From: AC-32 sp963728765
Lineage (GTDB): Bacteria > Actinomycetota > Thermoleophilia > Gaiellales > Gaiellaceae
Direction: 5' to 3'
Assembly (NCBI GenBank): GCA_963728765.1
Contig: CAVSKX010000002.1
Coordinates: forward strand, 124,001 to 188,000
DNA length: 64,000 bases
The notes under the pieces are model-generated. The model searched no databases, was not told the DNA's origin, and was given only the letters and a program-made list of their open reading frames with translations. Position numbers and translations under genes: made by a program. Positions within the stretch are counted from its first letter, which is position 1. The number at the start of each line of letters is the position of its first letter. Below are positions 52,313-60,524 of this stretch, piece by piece.

Positions 52313-55300
52313 ATGCGGAAACGCACTATGACGTTAGGCGGGGCGCTGCTGGCCCTGCTCCTCGCGTCGGTACTCCTCGTCACGGCCGTCTCAGGCGGCT
52401 CGGCGGCGCAGGCGCCTACCGGCGGCGGGGTCAACGTGACACCGGCGGGCAAGACGAAGCCGGCGGAGCAAGCCATCACCGCTGGCCGGTCGTATAACAA
52501 CGACGTCTCGCGGCCGGCGAGCGAGCTGGCGAAGCTGCCAACGAAGCAGCAGCCGCAACGCGAAGCGGCCGAGAACGCGACGATCCATAAGGTTCAGCGG
52601 AGCGTCACGGACCCGGTCGTCCAGAGCACGCCGGCGAACCCGAACATGCCGGCGACGGACCTGAACTTCGACGGGATCCCGTTCCCGGGCGTGGTCTGCA
52701 ACTGCGCGCCTCCGGACACGAACGGCGAGGTCGGCCTGGACCAGTACGTCCAGATCGTCAACGAGGGCTTCCAGGTGTGGGACAAGAGCACCGGCGCCTC
52801 GGAGCTCGGCCCCGTCGCGATCGCGTCGCTGTGGAACGGCTTCGGCGGTCTCTGCGAGAACAACGGTTTCGGTGACCCGGTCGTCCTCTTCGACCAGCTC
52901 GCCAACCGCTGGGTGATCACGCAGTTCGCCGGGAACTACCCGGCAACGCCGATCACGGATCAGTGCATCGCCGTATCGACGTCGTCGGACGCCACCGGGA
53001 CTTACGCCCGGTACGGCTTCCACATGACGGACAACTTCTACGACTACCCGAAGTTCGGTGTCTGGCCGGACGCCTACTACGGAAGCGCGAACATCTTCAA
53101 CTCGTCGGGGACAGCGTTCCTCGGCCCGCAGGCGTTCGCCTTCGACCGCAACGCGATGCTGGCGGGCACCCCGGCGACGTTCATCGCCGGCCCGCTCGGC
53201 AGCCCGACGGACGACGCGTACATGCCCGCCGATCTGGACGGGATGACCCCGCCCCCGGCAGGCTCGCCGAACCCGTACGTGAGCGTCGGCACGCTCGCGA
53301 CGTGGCCGGTGCACAAGTTCCACGTCGACTTCGCCAACCCGGCGAACTCGACCTTCACGCAGACGGCCACGCTGACTCCGGCGCCCTTCAGCCCGCTCGT
53401 GGGGGGCATCCCGCAGGCCGACACGGCCGACCAGCTCGACACCCTGGCCGACCGCGGCATGTTCCGGAACGCCTACCGGAACTTCGGCGACCACGAGTCG
53501 TTAGTAGGCAACATCACGGTCGCCTCGGGAGGGGTGGCCGGCATCCGCTGGTTCGAGGTGAACAACCTCACCTCCGGCACGCCGTCGTTCGTCCAGCAGA
53601 GCACCTACCAGCCCGACAGCACGTACCGCTGGATGGGAAGCGCTGCGATGGACGGCAACGGGAACCTGGCGCTTGGCTACAGCGCGTCAGACGCGACGAT
53701 CCACCCGCAGATCCGCTACGCGGGCCGGCTCGCGACCGATCCGCCGAGCACCCTGGCCCAGGGCGAGGCACATCTGTTCGACGGCACCGGCAGTCAGCTG
53801 GACACGGTCAGCCGCTGGGGTGACTACAGCGACATGACGGTCGACCCCATCGACGACTGCACCTTCTGGTACACGCAGGAGTACTACCAGACCAACTCGA
53901 GCTTCAACTGGCGCACGCGGGTCGGGAGCTTCAAGTTCCCGTCGTGCACCGCGGCGCCGCACGGGACGCTCGAGGGGACGGTGACTGACGCCGGGACGAG
54001 CTCCCCGATCGCCGGGGCGCACATCTCCGTCACGCCGATCGGTGCGTCGACGACCACCGGACCCGACGGCCACTACTCGCTGACGCTCCCGGTCGACTCG
54101 TACACCGTGACCGCGAGCGCCTTCGGGTACAACACGGCGTCGCTGCCCGGGGCTGTCACCGACGGGGGTACCACCACGGTGAACTTCGCGCTCACCGCCG
54201 CCCCGTCAGGCACGCTCAGCGGCACCGTCACGGACGACGCGACCCCGGCGAACCCCCTCGCGAACGCGACGGTGACCATCGTCGGGACGCCGATCGCGCC
54301 CGCTACGACGGACGCCAGCGGGCACTACTCGTTCGCTTCGGTGCCCGAGGGGACTTACGACGTCAGGGCAGAGGCCGGGCGGTGCAACACCGCAGTGACC
54401 GCCCAGGTGACGGTCTCCGGCGGCACGGTGCACGACTTCACGCTGCCGTCGCGATCGGACTCGTTCGGCTACAGGTGCCGGGTCGAGACGCCGGACTACA
54501 TCGAGGGCGACACGCCGCTCGCGTTGTCCGGTGACGACTCGTTCACCTCGGTGAGCCTGCCGTTCGGGTTCAGCCTCTACGGGCAGACCTACAACACTGG
54601 GTACGTCTGCACGAACGGTTACGTCAACTTCCTGACCGGCAACTGCATCTTCTCGAACACGGCCATCCCGAACACAGGCACGCCGAATGCCGCGATCTAC
54701 CCGTACTGGGACGACCTGATCATGGACGGCTCGTCGTCAATGTGGACGAGGACGCTCTCGAACCCGACGCGGTTCGTGATCGAGTGGCGGAATGCCACGT
54801 ACTTCCTCGACTCCAGCCGACGGGTCGACTTCGAAGTCGTCCTCTACGAGAACGGCCAGATCGGAACCGAGTACCGAAACATCGCCGATGACGCCCGCGA
54901 GCGCGGGAGCTCGGCGACGCTCGGCATCGAGAACGACTCAGGCACGGTCGCGTTCCAGTACTCGTCGAACGAGGCGGTGATCGGCAGTCCGGACTTCGCC
55001 GTCCGCTACTTCCTGCCGCCGTCCGGGTTCGTCGAGGGCACCGTGACGGACGCCAACGACAACCAAGGCGTCGGCGGTGCGACCGTGAAGGCGCTGCAGA
55101 ACGGCAACGTCGTGCGTCAGACCGCGGCGGACGCGAGCGGCTTCTACCGCTTGCAGGTACCCGTCGGGGACTACACGATCGAAGCCAGCAAGACGAACTA
55201 CGAGACCGGTTCGGCGGACGTCACGGTCGAGGAGGACCAGACGACGACGCAGAACTTCTCTCTCCGCACGCCAAGGGGCGAGGTGAGTCCGACGTCACTC

Positions 55301-56881
55301 GAGTTCGTCCTGCAGGTCAACCAGACCCAGACGAAGACGCTCACGCTGTCGAACACCGGCGGCCTCCCAATGACGTGGGACGCCAAGGAATCGGGTGGCG
55401 GTATTTCGGCTCCGGCTACGGCCGGGCTGACGGGGAAGCCCGACTTCAACCCGAACGCGCGGACGACCAGGGACCTCTACGTCGGCAAGACGCCGGCCGG
55501 GGTGACGTCGAACGCACCGGGCGACGTCCTGCGTCAGTGGAGCACCGGTATGAGCCTCGGCTGGGGCGTCGGCTACGACGGCCACGTCTGGCTCTCGGAC
55601 GTCGACGGCGGTGCCTGCGGACCGACCTGCGCGAACGACAAGTTCGACGTCGGCGGACCGCCGCCGCTCGCGAGCTTCCCGAATGGGTTCGCGGGTTCGT
55701 GGCCAGGCGACATGGCCCTGATGGGCTCGAACGAGATGTGTCAGGTCAACGTCGGTGGCGACAACGGCATCTACTGCTGGGATACGTCGACCGGCGCGGG
55801 GACCAGGCACATCGCCGGGGCGTTCCCGTGGACTGGGATCTCCCAGCGCGGTCTCGCGTACCGACCGGACGACGACTCGTTCTACATCGGCGGTTGGAAC
55901 GAGGGGATCCTGTACCACGTCGCGGGCTTCTCGCACTCGACGCCCGGTGCAGTCCTCAGCCAGTGCAACGCGCCGGACTTCAACATCTCCGGCCTTGCCT
56001 GGAACTCGGCCGTCGGTCAGCTCTGGGAGGCTACGAACAGCCCGACAGACACCATCTACCGGGTCGACCCGACCACATGCGCAGCCGTTAGCACGCTCCC
56101 GCATCCGAACCCGAACTTCAATGGAGCCGGGCTCGAGATGGACGAGAACGGGAACCTGTGGATGATCGGGCAGAGCCCGAACACGGCCTACCTGGTCGAC
56201 AGTGGCGTTCCGGCGTTCAGTGACGTCCCGTGGCTGTCGGCGACCCCGACCGAGGGGACGATCAACCCGGGTGGCCACACCGACATCGCCGTGACGGTCG
56301 ACACGACCGGACTGGCTCCGGGCACCACGTACACGGCAACGCTGACGTTCCGCACGAACAGCGGCCGGCAGCCGAACCTGTCAGTCCCGGTGCGGCTGGT
56401 CGTGCCGGCATTGGGCTTCAACGCCGGTGGTAGCGCCTACACGGGCGCCGGCGGTGCCCCGTGGCTGGCCGACCGTGCTTACACAGCCGCGAACAAGGCG
56501 GGGTACGTGCAGAAGCCGCCGAAGACGGCAAGCACGCACTCGGCGATCGCCGGGACGGACGACGACCCGCTCTACCAGGTGGCGCGGGTCAGCGACATGA
56601 CGTACCGGTTCAGCGGCCTGCCGAACTTCACGTATCGGCTGGAGCTGAAGTTCGCCGAGATCCAGAACAAGAGCCCCGGCCAGCGGCAGTTCGACGTGAT
56701 CGTGAACGGTCAGCCGTACCTGATCGCGTTCGATATCGCCGCGCAAGCCGGACAGGACACCGCGCTTGACAAGACGACGCTCGTCAGTCCTGTCAACGGC
56801 GAGATCACCGTCCAACTCGCCACGCGACGGAGCGCAGGCGTGCCGATCCTGAACGCGGTTCGGGTGGCGCGCGACCACTAG
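52313..56881 (+). CDS. Giant multidomain secreted protein with malectin C-terminus
   Basis: A 1,522-residue exported protein with a signal peptide (LALLLASVLLVTAVSGG). After a region with the conserved-looking core FNNLTSGTPSF-like strands (about 100-545), three carboxypeptidase-regulatory-type beta modules occur (GTLEGTVTDAGTS near 551, GTLSGTVTDDATP near 633, GFVEGTVTDANDN near 905), separated by an anchor-type beta domain (SLPFGFSLYGQTYNTGYVC near 745). Then come a BACON-like module, a beta-propeller-like stretch, another BACON-like module and a C-terminal malectin domain (LGFNAGGSAYTG to ILNAVRV), likely carbohydrate-binding. There is no LPXTG, so anchoring is unclear. A strong terminator follows. 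Confidence 0.85.
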   Translation: MRKRTMTLGGALLALLLASVLLVTAVSGGSAAQAPTGGGVNVTPAGKTKPAEQAITAGRSYNNDVSRPASELAKLPTKQQPQREAAENATIHKVQRSVTDPVVQSTPANPNMPATDLNFDGIPFPGVVCNCAPPDTNGEVGLDQYVQIVNEGFQVWDKSTGASELGPVAIASLWNGFGGLCENNGFGDPVVLFDQLANRWVITQFAGNYPATPITDQCIAVSTSSDATGTYARYGFHMTDNFYDYPKFGVWPDAYYGSANIFNSSGTAFLGPQAFAFDRNAMLAGTPATFIAGPLGSPTDDAYMPADLDGMTPPPAGSPNPYVSVGTLATWPVHKFHVDFANPANSTFTQTATLTPAPFSPLVGGIPQADTADQLDTLADRGMFRNAYRNFGDHESLVGNITVASGGVAGIRWFEVNNLTSGTPSFVQQSTYQPDSTYRWMGSAAMDGNGNLALGYSASDATIHPQIRYAGRLATDPPSTLAQGEAHLFDGTGSQLDTVSRWGDYSDMTVDPIDDCTFWYTQEYYQTNSSFNWRTRVGSFKFPSCTAAPHGTLEGTVTDAGTSSPIAGAHISVTPIGASTTTGPDGHYSLTLPVDSYTVTASAFGYNTASLPGAVTDGGTTTVNFALTAAPSGTLSGTVTDDATPANPLANATVTIVGTPIAPATTDASGHYSFASVPEGTYDVRAEAGRCNTAVTAQVTVSGGTVHDFTLPSRSDSFGYRCRVETPDYIEGDTPLALSGDDSFTSVSLPFGFSLYGQTYNTGYVCTNGYVNFLTGNCIFSNTAIPNTGTPNAAIYPYWDDLIMDGSSSMWTRTLSNPTRFVIEWRNATYFLDSSRRVDFEVVLYENGQIGTEYRNIADDARERGSSATLGIENDSGTVAFQYSSNEAVIGSPDFAVRYFLPPSGFVEGTVTDANDNQGVGGATVKALQNGNVVRQTAADASGFYRLQVPVGDYTIEASKTNYETGSADVTVEEDQTTTQNFSLRTPRGEVSPTSLEFVLQVNQTQTKTLTLSNTGGLPMTWDAKESGGGISAPATAGLTGKPDFNPNARTTRDLYVGKTPAGVTSNAPGDVLRQWSTGMSLGWGVGYDGHVWLSDVDGGACGPTCANDKFDVGGPPPLASFPNGFAGSWPGDMALMGSNEMCQVNVGGDNGIYCWDTSTGAGTRHIAGAFPWTGISQRGLAYRPDDDSFYIGGWNEGILYHVAGFSHSTPGAVLSQCNAPDFNISGLAWNSAVGQLWEATNSPTDTIYRVDPTTCAAVSTLPHPNPNFNGAGLEMDENGNLWMIGQSPNTAYLVDSGVPAFSDVPWLSATPTEGTINPGGHTDIAVTVDTTGLAPGTTYTATLTFRTNSGRQPNLSVPVRLVVPALGFNAGGSAYTGAGGAPWLADRAYTAANKAGYVQKPPKTASTHSAIAGTDDDPLYQVARVSDMTYRFSGLPNFTYRLELKFAEIQNKSPGQRQFDVIVNGQPYLIAFDIAAQAGQDTALDKTTLVSPVNGEITVQLATRRSAGVPILNAVRVARDH

Positions 56882-56901
56882 CTCCGGCACCACTGGTAAC
56901 G

Positions 56902-56936
56902 CGAAGAGGCCCCGCTCGGCGGGGCCTCTTCGTTTT
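56902..56936 (+). terminator. Strong intrinsic terminator of the giant gene
   Basis: A 14-bp perfect stem (56902-56915 with 56919-56932), a 3-nt TCG loop and a trailing TTTT. Confidence 0.95.
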
Positions 56937-56945
56937 GCCGGTTCC

Positions 56946-56975
56946 TTGACAAATGGCGGGACGACCTGGAATTCT
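56946..56975 (+). promoter_or_regulatory. Promoter-like sequence before LuxR copy B
   Basis: TTGACA (56946-56951) is a consensus -35 box; AATTCT, 18 bases further on, is a weak -10. AGGAGG lies 8 bases before the GTG at 57003. Confidence 0.5.
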
Positions 56976-57002
56976 CGCGTTGCCCGCTAGGAGGGGACGC
57001 AG

Positions 57003-57674
57003 GTGAGGGACGGAGAGACCTCGCTGCGGCGGAACTCAGGCGGCGGCCGACGAGAACGCGTTCGCGTGCTTCTCGTAACCGATGTGCGCCTGCACCGCGA
57101 GCTGCTCGCGGACGCCCTCGCCGAGCACGACGGCCTCGAGCTTGCAGTGAGCTCGCCCGGTGACGTCACCGCCACGGCTGCGCGGTTCGAGCCATCCGTC
57201 GTCGTCGTGAGCACCGCCTCGACGGCGGCCGCCGACGACTTCCACGCGTTGGCGATGGCGCTGCCCGACGCGAAGATCGTCGCGCTGGGGGTTCCGACCG
57301 ACGATGACGCGATCGTGCGGATTCTCGAGGCAGGCGCGGCGGGGTTCGTCACCGCCGAGCAGTCGCTGCCCGATCTGATCGCAGCGGTCGGAGCCGCGGC
57401 CGCGGGTGAGTTGCAGTGCCCGCCGCACCTGGCGGCCGCCCTCGTGCGACGCGTAACAGCTCTGGCGGCCGGCGGAGCGCGGGAGGCGAACGGGAATGGC
57501 CTCACGCCTCGCCAGCAGCAGATTGCGTCGCTCATCGCGGACGGCCTCTCGAACAAGCAGATAGCGCGGACCCTGTCGATCGAACGCGCGACAGTGAAGA
57601 ACCACGTGCACACGATCCTGTTCAAGCTGGGCATCACCCGCCGCGATCAGGTCGCTGCACGGCTCCACACCTAG
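57003..57674 (+). CDS. LuxR regulator with degenerate receiver, copy B
   Basis: A 223-residue paralogue of the protein at 51447-52145, from GTG 57003. The pseudo-receiver reads RVLLVTDVRLHRELLADALA, and the phospho-acceptor position is lost (PSVVVVSTAS), so it cannot be phosphorylated in the usual way. The LuxR domain is intact (TPRQQQIASLIADGLSNKQI; ATVKNHVHTILFKLGITRRD). It follows the giant gene's terminator and has its own promoter-like sequence. A weaker terminator-like repeat of the giant gene's hairpin lies after it (about 57735-57770). Confidence 0.85.
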   Translation: MRDGETSLRRNSGGGRRERVRVLLVTDVRLHRELLADALAEHDGLELAVSSPGDVTATAARFEPSVVVVSTASTAAADDFHALAMALPDAKIVALGVPTDDDAIVRILEAGAAGFVTAEQSLPDLIAAVGAAAAGELQCPPHLAAALVRRVTALAAGGAREANGNGLTPRQQQIASLIADGLSNKQIARTLSIERATVKNHVHTILFKLGITRRDQVAARLHT

Positions 57675-57803
57675 GCCTCGGGTCTAGATCCCTGCCTGGA
57701 CCCGGGCGTGTCGCTGCCTGGATCCACTTTATGGGCCTCGCCTCGCGGGGCCTCTTCGTTTGCTGCGCCGCTACGCTTGACCCCCCGCTCCCAAGGAGGA
57801 CGA

Positions 57804-58532
57804 ATGGCCGGCCTGATGTCACGCGCGTCGCTCGTCGTGAAGTCGAAGTTCTCGAAGCTGCTCGACCGCGCCGAGGATCCCGCGGAGACCCTCGACTACT
57901 CGTACGAGAAGCAGCTCGAGCTCCTCCAGAACGTGAAGCGCGGCATCGCCGACGTTGTCACGGCGAAGAAGCGGCTGGAGCTCCAGGAACAGCAGCTGCA
58001 GCAAAGCCTGGTGAAGCTCGATTCCCAGGCCCGCGAGGCGGTCGCTGCGGGCCGCGAGGACCTCGCGCGGCAGGCGCTCGAGCGGAAGTCCGGCCTGCAG
58101 CAGCAGCTGCAGTCGCTCGACCAGCAGACACAGCAGCTCCAGCAGCAGCAGGAGAAGCTCGTCGCGAGCGAGAAGGCGCTCTCGGCAAAGGTCGAGGCCT
58201 TCCGCACGCAGAAGGAGACGATCAAGGCGCAGTACTCGGCGGCCGAGGCGCAGGTCCGGATCGGCGAGGCAGCCACGGGAATCGGCGAGCAGATGGCCGA
58301 CACGGGCCTTGCGATCCAGCGCGCGAAGGACAAGACCGAGCAGATGACGGCGCGCGCGTCGGCGATCGACGAGCTGACGACGTCCGGCGCGCTCGAGGAC
58401 TTCACCTCCGACCAGACGGAGCTCGACCGCGAGCTGAGCGCGATCGCGTCGAAGTCGCAGGTCGACAGCGAGCTCGAGCAGATGAAGGCCGAGCTCGGCA
58501 AGGGCGACGAGAAGAAGGAGCTGCAGCCGTGA
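57804..58532 (+). CDS. pspA: PspA/IM30 phage-shock protein
   Basis: A 242-residue coiled-coil membrane-binding protein. The N-terminal amphipathic helix region (MAGLMSRASLVVKSKFSKLL) and the conserved block DPAETLDYSYEKQLELLQNV are diagnostic; long Gln/Glu/Ala-rich coiled coils follow. PspA polymers bind and mend stressed membranes. AAGGAGG precedes the ATG. Its stop overlaps the GTG of the pspAA gene (GTGA), and pspAB and htpX are convergent just downstream, giving an actinobacterial Psp module. Confidence 0.94.
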   Translation: MAGLMSRASLVVKSKFSKLLDRAEDPAETLDYSYEKQLELLQNVKRGIADVVTAKKRLELQEQQLQQSLVKLDSQAREAVAAGREDLARQALERKSGLQQQLQSLDQQTQQLQQQQEKLVASEKALSAKVEAFRTQKETIKAQYSAAEAQVRIGEAATGIGEQMADTGLAIQRAKDKTEQMTARASAIDELTTSGALEDFTSDQTELDRELSAIASKSQVDSELEQMKAELGKGDEKKELQP

Positions 58533-58819
58533 TCGTGCGAGTCATGGGCGAGGGCCAGTACGAGGTCGACGACGAGGTCGCGAAGGGCCTGAACGAGCTC
58601 GACGAGCAGGCCGCCGAGGCGCTGGAGGCCGGCGACGAGGAGCGGCTCGCGGAGTTCCTGCGGCGGATGGCCGACGCGGTGCGGCTGAACGGCGTCCGCT
58701 TGCCCGACGATGACCTTTCGCCGTCGGAGGCAATCGTGCCGCCGGACGACCTGTCGCTCGACGAGGCGCGCGAGCTGTTCGAAGGCGAGGGCCTGATCCC
58801 AGACCTCCCAGGCGTGTAG
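58529..58819 (+). CDS. pspAA: PspA-associated protein PspAA
   Basis: A 96-residue protein (VIVRVMGEGQYEVDDEVAKG) translated from GTG 58529 within the pspA stop. The N-terminal domain and the acidic C-terminus with LSPSEAIVPPDDLSLDEARE match PspAA, a small partner of PspA in actinobacterial Psp operons. Its biochemical role is not settled; it is thought to modulate PspA at the membrane. Confidence 0.88.
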   Translation: MIVRVMGEGQYEVDDEVAKGLNELDEQAAEALEAGDEERLAEFLRRMADAVRLNGVRLPDDDLSPSEAIVPPDDLSLDEARELFEGEGLIPDLPGV

Positions 58820-58869
58820 CCCGCGGGCCGCGCCACCCCGGCGCCGCCTAGGTGTTCACGCGCGCGCGA

Positions 58870-58887
58870 CCCCACCCTTGGGTGGGG
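58870..58887. terminator. Hairpin between pspAA and pspAB
   Basis: CCCCACC (58870-58876) pairs with GGTGGGG (58881-58887) around CTTG, in the gap between the convergent genes. No T-tract. Confidence 0.5.
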
Positions 58888-59005
58888 ATGTGAAGTCCAC
58901 CCGCCGCCCGCTGCGAGCGTATCGCGGCACTACGCGCGTGTCTGTCACGGCGTGTCGCGAATGCGTGACGATCCCTCCCCAACAACGGCAAGGCGTGACG
59001 GCCGC

Positions 59006-59584
59006 CTAGAGCGGCGCGTCGAAGATCCCGAACCACCGCGAGAGGTCCTGCTCGATCGGAAGCTCCTGTTCGAGCTTCGCCTTCAGCTCCAGCTCCTCCG
59101 CGTTGTCGCGCTCCTTGCCCTCGCCCTTCGGCACGAACGGCCAGAACGCCCCGCGCTTGAACCCGTAGATCCAGTAGACATGCTTCTCGTCGAAGCCGCG
59201 GTTCTCGAACGGAAAGACCGCAGCAAGCAGCTGCCCGCCGAACCCGTGCGCCTCCAACTCCGAGGCGACGAGGTGCACGCTGGTCACGAGATCCTCGAAG
59301 TCTCCGTCGCGCACGATCAGCCACTCGAAGCCGAGCTCGTCCGTGCGCCGCTCGACCTTCGACCCCGACTCGGCGGCGACCGAGTCGAGCAGCTCCTGCA
59401 GCTCGTTCTCCGTCCGCACGAAGTCGCCCGCGGAGAGCGCCTTGAAGCAGACGCCCGCCGATCCGGCCGACTTCAGGCCGAGCTCGGTCTCGAGCGTGAT
59501 CCGGGCGGTCGACAGCGCGAACAGCCGCTCGCCGGCGGCGTCCTTGAGTTTCTTCCGCCCGAAAAGGACGTCGCGCAGGCCCAA
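59006..59584 (-). CDS. pspAB: PspA-associated protein PspAB
   Basis: A 192-residue soluble protein starting MGLRDVLFGRKKLKDAAGER. The conserved blocks include LTTARITLE-like strands, NELQELLDSVAAESGSKVE and VFPFENRGFDEKHVYWIYGF, matching the PspAB family found beside htpX and pspA in actinobacteria. It begins 4 bases after the htpX stop, so the two are co-translated, and converges on pspA-pspAA. Confidence 0.9.
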   Translation of the reverse strand: MGLRDVLFGRKKLKDAAGERLFALSTARITLETELGLKSAGSAGVCFKALSAGDFVRTENELQELLDSVAAESGSKVERRTDELGFEWLIVRDGDFEDLVTSVHLVASELEAHGFGGQLLAAVFPFENRGFDEKHVYWIYGFKRGAFWPFVPKGEGKERDNAEELELKAKLEQELPIEQDLSRWFGIFDAPL

Positions 59585-59588
59585 TCCG

Positions 59589-60509
59589 CTACGCGACCGG
59601 GCGGCCCATCTGGCGAGCGATCTCCGCGAGCGCCTCCAGCCGCTTCTCGAGCGGCGGATGCGTCATGAAGAGCGCGCCTGCCCGCGACTTCCAGTTGGTC
59701 GGGACGATGAAGAAGGCATTCATCCCCTCGACCTGGCGCAGGTCCTGCTGCGGAATCTGCGTGATGCCACTCGCGATCTTCTGCAGCGCGCTCATCAGGT
59801 ACTCGGGCGCGCCGGTGATCAACGCCGAGCCGCGATCGGCTGCGAACTCGCGGTAACGAGAGAGCGCGAGGATCAGGATCTGGCTGAGGAAGTAGGTCAC
59901 GATCGAGACCAGCAGCACGATCAGCCAGACCGGCACCGAGTTGTTGTTGTCCCGGTTGCCCCCGCCGAAGCCGCCGAACATGCCGCTGTAGAGCCCGAAG
60001 CGGGTCAGCAGTGCCGCGACCGTCGCGAAGAAGCCGGCGACCGTCATCACGAGCACGTCGCGGTTCGCGATATGCGAGAGCTCGTGCGCGAGCACGCCCT
60101 CGACCTCGCGCGGCTCGAGCCGGTTCCAGAGCCCGGTCGTCACGGCAACGGCGGCGTGCTTCTTGTTGCGGCCGGTCGCGAACGCGTTCGGCACGTCGCT
60201 CTCGATCACGGCGACGCGCGGCTTGGGCAGGTCGGCCATGCCGCACAGCCGCTCGACCATCTCGTGCAGCTGCGGCGCCTCGTCAGGGCTCACGACCTTC
60301 GCGCCGGAGGCCGCCAACGCGAGCTTGTCCGAGGTGAAGTACTGGAGGAAGGCGACCCCGCCGACGATGATGATCATCAGGATCAGCCCTGCGTTCAGCA
60401 GGTAGAAGAGCGCTACTGCGAACAGGACGTAGAGCAGTCCCAGCAACGAGGTCGTGAACAGCATCCGGAACGACAGGCCCGCGTCGCGTCCGTAAGCCTT
60501 GCGTTTCAT
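59589..60509 (-). CDS. htpX: HtpX membrane zinc metalloprotease
   Basis: A 306-residue M48-family protease of the inner membrane that degrades misfolded membrane proteins. Two N-terminal helices (FTTSLLGLLYVLFAVALFYL and LILMIIIVGGVAFLQYF) precede the catalytic HELSHIANRD zinc motif (near residue 140), further helices, and the third ligand Glu in YREFAADRGSA. ATG 60509 is used. Together with pspAB it forms a two-gene operon of the envelope-stress module. Confidence 0.95.
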   Translation of the reverse strand: MKRKAYGRDAGLSFRMLFTTSLLGLLYVLFAVALFYLLNAGLILMIIIVGGVAFLQYFTSDKLALAASGAKVVSPDEAPQLHEMVERLCGMADLPKPRVAVIESDVPNAFATGRNKKHAAVAVTTGLWNRLEPREVEGVLAHELSHIANRDVLVMTVAGFFATVAALLTRFGLYSGMFGGFGGGNRDNNNSVPVWLIVLLVSIVTYFLSQILILALSRYREFAADRGSALITGAPEYLMSALQKIASGITQIPQQDLRQVEGMNAFFIVPTNWKSRAGALFMTHPPLEKRLEALAEIARQMGRPVA

Positions 60510-60524
60510 CGAGAATCGGCCTCC

